From assembly GCA_035772735.1 (NCBI GenBank), contig JASDFA010000006.1:67286001-67350000 (forward strand): 64,000 bases of DNA, read 5' to 3'. The notes below the pieces were generated by a model. The model searched no databases. It saw only the letters and a program-made list of their open reading frames with translations, and had not been told where the DNA came from. Below, one piece after another: positions 20,782-31,584 of this stretch (its first letter is position 1; each line of letters starts with the position of its first letter). A program made the translations under genes and the position numbers. The DNA comes from Datura wrightii (taxonomy: Eukaryota; Streptophyta; Magnoliopsida; Solanales; Solanaceae).

Positions 20782-21380
20782 TATAACACCACAAAAGACC
20801 CTAAGATCATATGCTAGACGTAAAAAGGAGAGAACAACAGAATTTGCACTAGATAACAGGATGAACCATCAAGTGACCTGTTAGTACACTTGACAGATCA
20901 TTAAGTGATCCATTAAGTGAGGAAAATTGGAGAAATTGTGAGATTCAGAGAGTCTTAACGACAGGAACAGTGATCTATTAAGTATGATGATAAATCGTTA
21001 AGAGGAGGTGTTAGGTGAGGAGAGATGAAATTATGGTACAGGGGTAACAGATAGATGATGATGACCCATCAAGAGGACTAATAGATCATCAAGTGATCCG
21101 TTAGGTATGTAGGGGGTGAATTCTCACTCGAGTTATTAAGGGAAATTCCGTACTTTTTATGTTCTTAACTCCTAAACTAAGTCATTTTAAGCTCCCAAAA
21201 GGATGTATTAGAGGGTTTTATTTAGCTCTAACCCTTATTCTATTCCTAACATCTGAAGTTGAAGATCAAATCCTCTCAAGTCCTCAAGCAATCAATGTTC
21301 TCCTTCTTTTCAAATTCTCTTGGGTATCAAACCCTAGCAAGAATTATATCAAGCCCAGGTATGTGGGGTTATGAATGGGG
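20782..21380 (+). repeat. 5' LTR of element D, first piece
   Basis: Aligns with 59233-59833. The first bases read TATAACACC instead of TGTGACACT, so the terminal TG is changed to TA. Repeated words AAGTGACCTGTTAG, CAAGTGATCCGTTAG and similar fill 20870-21110. Element B enters at 21381. Confidence 0.85.
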
Positions 21381-24300
21381 TGTAATAGCCTGGAAGTGCC
21401 TAAGACTAGACATAGGAGGTGGAAAAGAAATCAACAAAAAATCTGGAATTTCCCCCTCAGACGACCCATGGTATGAGTCATTAAGAGAAATAACAGGGCA
21501 TTAGAAGTGCCTGTGGTGAAAGGTTGCAGATTTGGACTGGGAAGTAACGGTTCTTGAAATGACCTATTGGTGTTTGCAGCGAGTCATTGTATGTTCCTAT
21601 TGGGAGGATTTCTAGGATAGTGGCAGTGGTGACAATGGCTGGTAACGATGAGTCATTGGTGGTTGGAACGACTCGTCCTGTCCGGTCGTGGTGGGGGATC
21701 TGAGACCTGCATTCAGGGTGTAGCAACAAGGGGTAGTAATGGACCGTGGGAGATAGCAATGGATCGTTCTGACGTCCGTCGTCAATGGCAGATCAATTTT
21801 TCTAGGAAATTCATTAAGGGTATTTTCCTTATTTCTAAGCCCTAGGGTCCTCAATTACGTCATTTTAGGCTCGAAATAGGGAATTTTAAGAGGGGTAAGT
21901 TCATCCTAGGATTATTCACATTCATGTATGCAAGTTGAGGGCTTAGAAGGTGATCAAGTTTAAGTTTTCTACAAGTTCTTCCTCAATTCTGTTTGGGATA
22001 TCAAGGAATTGGTGTAATCAGACCCTTTCAGGTATTTAGGGTCATGAATGGGTAAATTTTTTCATAAAAATCTATGTGTTGATCCTATGGGGTTTTAACC
22101 CAATGCATGAATCTTTTAAGTTTCCACCATAGGTATAATCTAAGCATGTTTCTATAATTCATAATGATTTATGGGCAAATTTTACATTTTTTTCAATTAT
22201 AATCATGTTTTCAAGATTTATAAATTGAAATGCCCATCCATGAGAAGTTCATGAAAGTTGAGATTTATAATGAATGTTCAAGTATGATGAGATATTATTG
22301 ATGAAAAGCATGTTTTCAAGTTATCCATGTCTATGATCATTTATTCAAGTGAATTAAGTATTTTTCAAGCATGTGTAAGTATTGGGCAAGCCCATATGTT
22401 CAAACATGATTTATGATTTCACGAATTAGCTTACCACATGGCTTTGGAGTCAAGACTCCCAATTATGTTCATCTTGTGGTATGGTTTGAGCCAAGTCTTC
22501 TCACGTATAATTTCAGATTTTATATGTATATGATTATTCAGCTTTGTTGAAAAATGATGGGGAGCATATGCATGTTTTTGGGAGTAGTGTCTAGCACTGA
22601 ATAGGCAAGGGTCAGTCAACCCTATGCCTTAGAACTACGCGCCAACGTAGGTATTATTAGATTATTTTGGGACCTTCTATGTGAGTTTTCCCCTACCCTA
22701 AGGGGGCCTTGAGCTTGATATCGATATCACCGTATCGTTCTTAGCCCTGGCAAGGCTTTTGTCATGCCCCGAGTTTACACCCGGATGGAACACGGTACTT
22801 GAAGCAACAAGTGACCCCAAGTCAACCCCTGGTATATCATACACTGACATTCTGCGTAACATAAAATACATATAGCGGAAATTTAAATCAAAAATATAAA
22901 TACTCGAAAATATTAGAACAAAGCTACATGTATAATAAAAACCAATCTGATTCTTAAAAAAAACAAATCTACGTCTAAAAGCCATTAAGACTGATGAGCT
23001 GCTGGGACAAACCCCCAGCTAACTCCAAAGATAAATAAGAAGAATGAAAGCATAACTAAAGCAAATAAGCTCCATCCTCGAAGGATGAGGACTCACCAAC
23101 TGGGATAGTTGAGATCTTCGGTGAGCGGTCGGGTAACGGGGCTGAGAATGCGATCCTACAGCTGTATCATAAAATGATACAACATAAAAGTATGCATCAG
23201 TACTTTAAATGTACTGAGTAAGTGAGAGGAACATCACATAATAGAATAAATAAAAAGAAATGTTGAACTGAAAGGACATGCGATGAACAAATAAAACTAC
23301 TGAAACTGAATAACTGAATTAGTTGAGGTGGTCTAATAGACCCTGTCTGATGTTCAAAGCATGTTCTAAGTCTGGAATTCTGATCTGAGTTGAACTAGAC
23401 TGGGACTAGACTAAACTGACTAGTGGGAGAGTCTATAACCGACATATAACCACGTGAACTAGACGTGGAGTCCGATGTATACACCCCACCGATATGACCC
23501 AATATACCTTGCTAGGGTATAAAGGCATGAACTGGTTGATCATGAAAGTCTAGGGCCAATCAGGTCAATAAATACTGAATCCTACACTGGCAACATAGTT
23601 TTGGGAACCTGGATGCGCTGGAACCCCGGTCCGCTCGGTGCTAAGTCATACTCCCACTGGATAATCCTAAACTAAATACTAAGCTAATAGCTCAAAACTG
23701 AGGCCTAAAACTAGTCAGGGATACATATCTAAAAGTACCCTGAGAGTCTTATTAGATCAAATTCTGAAACCGGGTTCTAGACTGGTTAGAGTTGCTTATC
23801 TAGAAGCATCGTAACCATCTAAGAACAAACTGTAAGTTGAATTGGGGTCCTAAGGCTAGTTAGAGTTATTATTCTAAAGTTTCATGACCACCTAGTGGAC
23901 CAATAAACTGAATTCTGAATCTGACTCTGATAATTGGGAGGTAATACTGACACCTCAGGAAATTTTGTAGTCAAACTGACTAGCTGACATTTCTGACTGA
24001 CACTGGGTATTTTCATATCTTTACTAAAGATAGACAATCATGTATCTGACTGAGAGTTTAGCATATAAAATAATATGGGAATTCACCACACTGGTATAAT
24101 CAAGAAAAATTTCAAGGTTTATCATTTCAGCCAAAAAATTCTAGTATGTTCTACCCTCAGGAACTAGGGCTAAACTCAATGTACAGGGATAAGCATCAAC
24201 ATTATCACTAACTGGTGAAAAATACCTATAATTAATATAACACAATGATTTCACATGTATCAAACGAAACATTATCAAAATTTTCTCAATATTCGAAAAT

Positions 24301-26105
24301 CTGCAAGGCTAAATTCACTTTTATGGGAATAACATCAATTTAATCATGAAATTATGCAAATCATGTCTGAATTAATCATGGATATCATTCTATGTGAAGT
24401 CAAAGAAAATTAACATTTATTCTCTTCACATTCTAAAACTCGGGGCTAGGATTTTATAGAAAACTAGAGAAGGAATTTGGGGGACACAAGGGAAGAACTA
24501 TCCCCTTGTTAAATTCCCATATACCTGAGCTATAATTTCCTTGAAGAAGGAAGCTTGTACTGTTGCAAAGGAGGAAAACCCTAGCCTTTCTTGAGAGTTT
24601 CTGGAGAGGAAAGCTCACAGTATATTTTCTGAAGATGAGTGGGAATGAGGGGAAAATCATTTAACCCAACTATTAAGTATGAAATCATGACTAAAACGAC
24701 ATAGTTTAAAGTTTAAGAGGGTAGGAAATTACTGAAAGACCCTTGAAAATTTGCAGGGAAAAATTGAGTGTTAGTCCCCACGGGTGACCTAATGGGTCAT
24801 GGTTAGTGACCACGACACATGGTCAAACTCATGGACCACACTGCCTAGAAAACACTGAAAGTCACCATGAGGTACCTAATGACTTGTCCCCTGTGGCTAC
24901 GACACGTGGCTTGACCCTTGAGGTACATTGTTAAACAAGTCTTCTAGGCTCTTAAAGGGAGACATGACGACTCGTGTCCCGGTAACCACGACGTATGGTC
25001 ACCATCCGCGAAGTGAACTGCCTGAGCTTTAGCAAAATCATTCCCTTCTTGGCCACGACTTACCCCACAACTGACCTAACGACTCGTGGGGTCTGACCCT
25101 AAGTCGCGGTCATGTCCGTGGGATCCCATTTCTCCAAAATTGCAAACTCCTAACCTGGCCTTCCCACAAGTCACATCACGACTCGTGTGCTACACCAATG
25201 GGTCATCTCACGACTCGTTCTATGCCTGGTGCCAGTTTTTAAACTTTTCTCTGTTTCAACTCCCAAGTCTGATCTTTGAGCTTTCGGGGTATAATAGCTT
25301 TGGACGGATCTACCCACTTGAGTGTGATAGTTGGGACCACATAAGCTCTATCGAGGTAATGTCAGTTATATGACGAGTCTCCCATTGTTCCTCATGATTT
25401 CAGTTATGCATGTTTATCATTCATGATATCTATATATATTCTAAAATGGTTTTACCCAATGTTCATTTTTACTTATGATTATCAAATTTCAACTTTGGGT
25501 CATTCAATTCAGTTATGATATTTAGCTATGTTTAGATCATGATTTCAGAAAATAGCATGCAAGCCATTCTCTCATATTCTTATTTTAATTTTATTTTATA
25601 TTTTGCATGTTTTAAATGATTTTACTTGTTTAAGTGGTTTTACTTACCTTGCATACTTGGTACATTCCACATACTGACCGTATACTCTATGTTCTATCGT
25701 TTTATGATACAGGTATCGATCTTCAGACTTAGCCTCGTCACTAGCCAGTTTTTAGAGTTAGCATCCAGTCTTTGTTGGTGGGTCCTCATCTCCCGAGGAC
25801 CATTTGTTATCAGATATCTTTGTACTTTCAGTTTTCATACTTGTCGGGTTAGTTGGGGGTGTTGTCCCATCAACCCATCAGATATGTTAGAGGCTTTAAG
25901 ACTGTACATAGTAATCAGCTTGTTATGTATGATGTGAATTTTGGTTGAGGTTATGTTATTATTAGACTTCCTTCATGTTCATTATGTTAAGTCTTCTGCT
26001 TTATTTGATTAAGTTAGATATACATTCATGTCATGGGTCGACTTGGAGTCTCTCGGGGCTCCTTGTCCCGTGTCTCAATTCTGGGCCTATGTTCAGGTTG
26101 TGACA
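21381..26105 (+). repeat. 5' LTR of element B, interrupted by a solo LTR
   Basis: Two parts, 21381-22759 and 25297-26105. ACGACCCATGG, AACGGGTCGTT-type palindromic words crowd the first 400 bases. The R/U5 hairpins are near 25693-25710 and 25781-25801 (GGTCCTC/GAGGACC). It ends TGTGACA just before the primer site. Confidence 0.9.
22760..25296 (-). mobile_element. Solo LTR in the 5' LTR of B, minus strand
   Basis: 2537 bp, plus-strand TGTCATGCCCC...GGGGTATAATA, flanked by GCTTT duplications (22755-22759, 25297-25301). The homologous empty site in the B 3' LTR (near 47247, GCAAGGCTTTGGACGG) proves the insertion. It is minus-strand because its R/U5 hairpin block (GTATCAT/ATGATAC at 23164, GGATGAGGAC at 23083) is reversed. 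Palindromic GACTCGTG words lie at 24780-25230. Its minus-strand start is TATTAT, not TGTTAT. There is no internal part, so it arose by recombination between two LTRs. Confidence 0.93.
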
Positions 26106-26109
26106 AACT

Positions 26110-26121
26110 TGGTATCATAGC
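26110..26121 (+). other. Primer binding site of element B
   Basis: TGGTATCATAGC, one mismatch from the initiator tRNA-Met site TGGTATCAGAGC, four bases after the LTR end. Confidence 0.85.
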
Positions 26122-26263
26122 AATAGGTTTTAAAGTGTCCTAGGGTGTCTAAAAGCCACATTAAGTAGAGTCTTTTTCATGGATATGAAGCGCGCCACAC
26201 TTATGATGAAGAGGCTACGAGACGTTTAGGAAATGTGCACTTCTTTCATGATCTATGTCGTGG

Positions 26264-27500
26264 CGATGAAAAGTCTTTCTATCCGGAGGAATGGAGGTGG
26301 TGAAGGCCACAAGGATGGAAATGGTTATGGGCATCAGTCAGCCCCACCAGTTCAGGTGCCTCAGGCACCGGAGCCGGCTGCCATGCTGAGTTCCAGGCCG
26401 CTATTCAGATGCTTGCGCAGGTCTTGACCGCCCAGGTCAATTAGCAGGATGTTGCACATGTCCCAAAAAATGGTAATGCAGCGGCGACTCGAGTTAGAGA
26501 TTTCCTAAGGATGAATCCACCAGAATTTCTTGGGTTAAAGGTGGACGAGGATCCACATGAGTTTATTGATGAGATTTTGAAGATCACCCAGGTCATAGGG
26601 GTGAATGGGGAGGAGTGCACTGATTTGGCCTCATATCAGTTGAAGGGGGTTGTACACATTTGGTTTAAATAGTGGAAGGATAGTAGGGCAGTTGGAGCAG
26701 TCCCTATCAGTTGGGAGGAGTTTCATATCGTTTTTCTAGATTGGTTCTTTTCTAGTGAGGTGAGGGAGTTGAAGGTGGCCGAGTTCATGAATCTAAAACA
26801 GTGAAAGATGACAGTGCAGGAATATTCCCTAGAGTTCACTCATCTATCAAAGTACGCCCTAGAATTAGTGGTTAATTAGAGGGAATGAGTGAGTATGTTT
26901 GCTCATGGGGTGGCGGACTATCTAGACAAGGATTGTAGAACCTCCATGCTCCATCAAGATATGTATTTCCCTCGGATAGTTTGTATGCCCATAAGATGGA
27001 GACGGCGCATCTGAGGGAGAGAGAGTCCAAGAGGGCCAGAACAGACAACTATAGGTTCTCTCAACCGAGGCCAGGTGGTGGGCACCGACGGCAGCCCTAC
27101 CAGATATTTTCATCCCCAACATCTTCAACGATGAGTGTGCCATCCAGACCTAGGCACGACTAGAGAGGACGAGCATCAGGATCTAGGGGTCAGAGCAGCA
27201 GGCCCCCAAATTCCAGTATCCCAGTTTGTGGAAGGTGTGGTCGGGGCCACACAGGTCAGTGTTTGGCGGGTACTGGTGCTTGCTTCGGGTGCAGAAAGAC
27301 CATACATATGCTAAGAGATTTCCCAACAGCTAGACAAGGCCATGATAGGGGCTGAGGCCCAACTTCCAGTTCAACAGCTCCACCCGCACACCCAGCCCAG
27401 CAGGGGGCATCTACTAGCACAGGGGGCAGTCAGCGCCAAAACAGATTCTATGCCTTAGCATCTCGCCAAGAGCAGGAGGTCTCCCTGGATGTCGTCACTG
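26264..27500 (+). pseudogene. Element B gag, heavily broken
   Basis: Fragments in several frames read as a Tekay-type gag: FQAAIQMLAQVLTAQV, VRDFLRMNPPEF, KVDEDPHEFIDEILKITQV, TDLASYQLKGVVHIWF, and RESKRARTDNYRFSQ near the C-terminus. The zinc knuckle at 27227-27262 is CGRCGRGHTGQC. A second knuckle just after has lost its last Cys. Stops such as TAG in NQ (26443) and in the WFK-W stretch (26670) fit C-to-T changes. The usual MPPRR start cannot be found intact. Confidence 0.85.
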
Positions 27501-27519
27501 GTATGTTACAAGTTTTCCA

Positions 27520-28008
27520 TCTTGATGTATATGCTTTGTTAGATCTAGGTCTACCTTGTCCTTTTTGACACCTTATGTGGCTAGTAGTTTCAGAGTCAGT
27601 CCCAAAATCTTGCCAGAATCCTTTTCAGTCTCTACTCCAGCGGGTGATTCAGTTGTAGATAGGCGGGTGTATAAAAGTTGCCCAGTCATTGTCCTTCAGA
27701 ATGTTACGTCAATAGATCTAGTAGAGTTAGCCATGACCGACTTTGGTGTTATCCTCGGCATGGATTGGCTATTTGCATGTTATGCCTCAGTTAATTGTAG
27801 AACTCGGGTGGTAGAGTTTAGATTTTCGGGTGAGCCAGTCCTAGAGTGGAAGGGTTGTTCAGTTGTGCCTGTAGGTTGTTTCATTTCCTACCTTAAGGCC
27901 AGAAAGATGATCTCCAAAGGTTGTGTATGCCATCTAGTTATGGTTAAGGATGCTACGTTTGAGACCCCAACTATCCAGTCAGTCCCAGTAGTATGTGAGT
28001 ATCCATAA
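27520..28008 (+). pseudogene. Element B aspartic protease
   Basis: The protease domain follows gag without a gap. The active-site triad region (ALLDLGSTLSF-like) is split by a frameshift near 27545. The rest is open from 27556: LTPYVASSFRV, VYKSCPVIVL, DFGVILGMDWLFACYASVNCR and KGCVCHLVMVKD. Family length and order are normal for a chromovirus. Confidence 0.85.
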
Positions 28009-28830
28009 GTCTTTCCAGATGATCTGTCGGGAATCCCTCCCGAACAGGAGATTGATTTTGGTATTAACCTTTTTCCCAATATGCAGCCTATATCTATTCC
28101 TCCTTATAGAATGGCCCCAACCGAGTTAAAGGAGTTGAAGGAGCATTTGAAGGATCTTTAAGATAAGGATTTCGTTAAACCTAGAAAATCCCCATGGGGT
28201 GCACCAGTTCTCTTTGTCCGAAAGAAAGATGACTCTCTTCGTATGTGTATTGATTATCGGCAATTGAACAAGGTCACCATCAAGAATAGGTATCCTCTAC
28301 CCAGGATTGATGATTTGCTTGACCAGCTTCAAGGTGCCAAGTGTTTTTCAAAGATAGACCTCAGATCCAGATGCCGCCAGCTCAAAGTGTGGGAGAGCGA
28401 CATCCCGAAGACAGCCTTCAAGACGCGGTATGGTCATTATGAGTTTGCAGTTATGTCTTTTGGACTAATGAATTCTCCTGCAGCTTTTATGGATTTGATT
28501 TACAGGGTGTTCAAGCCATACTTGGATATGTTCGTGATCATGTTTATTGATGACATCCTAATATACTCTCAGAGCGAGGAGGAGCATACTGCTCAATTGA
28601 GGATGGTGCTACAGACTCTCAAGGATCGTCAACTATATGCCAGGTTTAGCTAGTCTGAGTTTTGGTTGAACTCAGTGGCATTTTTGGGCCATGTGGTGTC
28701 AAGTGAGGGCATTGGACTCTTAGAAAATAGAGGCGCTGAAGAATTTTTCTAGACAGGTCAATCCTTCGGATATCAGGAGTTTCTTAGGCATAGCTGGTTA
28801 TTATCGGAGATTTTTTGAGGGATTTTCATC
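28009..28830 (+). pseudogene. Element B reverse transcriptase
   Basis: Motifs in order: [51 protein letters not shown], the catalytic FIDDI at 28543-28557, and [11 protein letters not shown]. Breaks include a TAA near 28160, a TAG at 28651-28653 and a frame change after 28700. The usual SGYHQ motif reads SRCRQ, so it is dead even apart from the stops. Confidence 0.92.
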
Positions 28831-29330
28831 TATCCCAGTGCCATTGACCAAATTGACCCAAAAGAAAGTGAATTTCCAATGGACGGGTGCTTATGAGAGG
28901 AGCTTTCAGGAGTTGAAGACTCGGCTCACCTCAGCATCGGTGTTAACTCTATCAGAGGGTACCGATGGGTTTGTGGTGTATTGCGATGCTTCTAGAATCA
29001 GCCTTGGTTCTATATTGATGCATCATGGTAAAGTCATAGCATACACTTCCAAGCAATTGAAGGTTCATTAAAGGAATTACCCGACCCATGATCTTGAATT
29101 GGCGGCGGTGGTATTTGCCTTGAAGATATGGAGACACTATTTGTGTGGAGTCCATGTAGATATGTTTACGGAGCACAAAAGCCCATAATATGAGTTTACA
29201 CAGAAGGATCTAAATCTATGCCAAAGGAGGTAGTTGGAGCTACTCAAGGATTATGATATGAATATCCTTTACCATCCGGGAAAGGACAATGTAGTAGCTG
29301 ACAAACTTAGTAGACTCTCTATGGAGAGTG
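28831..29330 (+). pseudogene. Element B RNase H
   Basis: [13 protein letters not shown], a YCDAS motif with the first catalytic Asp, GKVIAYTSKQLK, then [17 protein letters not shown] with the catalytic Glu, and a decayed TEHKS motif (normally TDHKS, so the third Asp is lost). Ends in LSRLSMESV. Several stops lie between 29070 and 29233. Confidence 0.9.
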
Positions 29331-30680
29331 TGTCCCATATGGATGAGGGGAGGAAGGAGCTGGTGAAGGATGTACATTGGCTTGCAAGATTGGGAGTATG
29401 TTTGATTGACTCGACTGGTGTTATAGTCCAGAATGGGTCAGAATCATCCTTGGTGACTGATGTGAAAGATAGATAAGACGAGGACACCATTTTGGTAAAG
29501 TTAAAGGAAGTCGTCCAGAATCATAAGGTAGAGGTCTTCTCTAAAGGGGGAGATAGTATGCTTCGATATCAGGGTCACTTGTGTGTCCTGGACGTTGATG
29601 ACTTGAGAAATTGGATGTTGCATGAGACTCGCGGTTCTAGGTATTCAATACATCCAGGTGCCACCAAGATGTACCGTGACCTACGGGAAGTCTATTGGTA
29701 GAATAGCATGAAGAAGGACATCGTAGAATTTGTATCTAAGTGTCCAAATTGTCAACAAGTGAAGGTTGAGCACCAGAGATTGGGAGGTGTGCTTTAGGAT
29801 ATCAATATCCCCACTTGGAAGTGGGACGAAATCAACATGGACTTCATCAAAGGGTTGCTTCACACTCGTCGGCAGTATGACTCCATTTGGGTGGTCATGG
29901 ACAGGTTGACCAAAGCCGCTCATTTTCTGCTGGTCAAGACCACTAATTTAGTGGAGGATTATGCCATACTATACATCTGAGAGCTAGTTCGGTTTCATGG
30001 AGTGACCTTGTACATCATATCAAACAAAGGTACCTAGTTTACCTCTCAGTTTTGGAGGTCGTTTCAAAAAGGACTTGATACTCAGGTTAAGCTCAGTATA
30101 GCATTTCACCCGTAAATGGATGGTCAAGAGGAGTGGACAATTCAGACACTCGAGGACATGTTGAGAGCATGTGTGATTGACTTCAAGGGTAGTTCGGATA
30201 ACCATTTACCTCTTATTGAGTTTGCTACAATAACAGCTACCATTCCAGCATTCAGATGGCTCCGTTTGAGGCTCTCTATGGGCGGAGATGTAGATCGCCT
30301 ATTGGTTGGTTTAAAGTTGGTAAATCTGTGATGATAGGACCAGATTCAGTCCATAAGGCCATGGAAAAAGTTCAGCTCATACAGAATAGGTTGAAAATAG
30401 CTCAAAGTCACCAAAAGTCCTATGCCGATGTAAGGAGGAGGGAGATTGAGTTCCAAGTTGATGATTGCGTGTTTTCAAAGGTGTCTCCCATGAAGGGAGT
30501 GATGAGGTTCGGAAATAAAGGAAAAATCATTCCCCATTATGTTGGCCCCTACTCGATCGTGAAGCGGGTTGGCAAGGTTGCATATGAATTGGAGTTGCAC
30601 TCAAAATTAGCTTTCGTTCATCATGTTTTTTATGTATCGCTCTTAAAGAAGTGTTTTGGGGATCCAAGCCTAGTTGTACC
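29331..30680 (+). pseudogene. Element B integrase
   Basis: The N-terminal zinc domain (IHPGATKMYRDL and CPNCQQVK) is followed by the catalytic core with MDFI and SIWVVMDRLTKAAHF and, near 30120, a [16 protein letters not shown] segment with the catalytic Glu. The C-terminal part reads RSPIGWF...VGPYSIVKRVGKVAYELEL. Many stops at 29699, 29797, 29980, 30037 and 30115 are TAG, TGA or TAA in place of codons such as TGG, CAG and CGA. Confidence 0.9.
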
Positions 30681-30689
30681 GGTGGGTAG

Positions 30690-30894
30690 TGTAGGTGTGA
30701 AGGACAGCCTTAGTTATGAGGAGGTTCCAGTGGAAATACTGGATCGGCAGGTTCGAAGGCTAAGAAACAAAGAAGTAGCTTCAGTTAAAGTTTTATGGAG
30801 GAATCAGCATGTTGAGGGAGCTATGTGAGAAGCCGAAGCAGATATGATGGCTAGATACCCACATCTATTCCCTACTGGCTCAGTTCCAGCTTGA
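30690..30894 (+). pseudogene. Element B chromodomain end of pol
   Basis: [26 protein letters not shown], then NQHVEGAM and a stop in place of Trp before EAEADMMARYPHLFP; pol ends at TGA 30892-30894. This C-terminal chromodomain defines the Tekay/Del branch of chromoviruses and is thought to direct integration to marked chromatin. Confidence 0.88.
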
Positions 30895-31121
30895 GGTATT
30901 AGTTTTGCCCTAAAACTCTATTCAGTTTCATGTTCAGCTCATGTACCTAGTTTCTTTCATGTCAAAGTATGTATATATGATTTATGAATTTAGTTCAGTC
31001 GTATAGTCCAATTCAGAGTCAGTCACTCTATCAGTTTTCAGCATGTATGTTCAGTGTTTGAGTATGATTATTGCATTATTCTGCTTTTTTGTACGTTTGC
31101 CCACATTCAAGGATGAATGTT

Positions 31122-31137
31122 CCCAAGAGGGAGATAT
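31122..31137 (+). other. Polypurine tract of element B
   Basis: CCAAGAGGGAGATAT immediately before the 3' LTR start TGTAATACCC; equivalent tracts occur before 43775 and 59233. Confidence 0.85.
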
Positions 31138-31584
31138 TGTAATACCCCAGAAGTGCCTAAGACTAGACCTGGAAGGTGGAAAGGAAATCAGCAGAAAATC
31201 TGGAATTTCCCCCTCAGACGACCCGTGGTATGAGTTGTTAGGAGAAAGAACGGGTCGTTAGAAGTGCCCTTGGTGAAAGGTTATATATTTGGACTGGGAA
31301 ATAACGGGTCTCGGAATGACCCATTGGTGGTTGCAATGAGTCGTTATATGTGCCCATTTAGAGGATTTCCAGGATGGTGGCAGTGGTGATGACAACTAGT
31401 AACGACGAGTCGTTGGTGGTTGGAACAACTCGTCCTTTAGGGTCATGGTGGGAGCTCTGAGACCTGGATTCAGGGTGTAGCAACGAGGGGTAGTAACGGA
31501 CCATGGGAGATAGCAACAGACCGTTCTAACGTCCGTTGTCAATGGCAGATCTGTTTTTCCAGGAAATTCATTAAGGGTATTTTT

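Noticed and set aside
21159..21504. Small plus-strand ORFs at the D/B LTR junction
   Set aside because: They span the insertion point of element B and repeat in each LTR copy; not genes.
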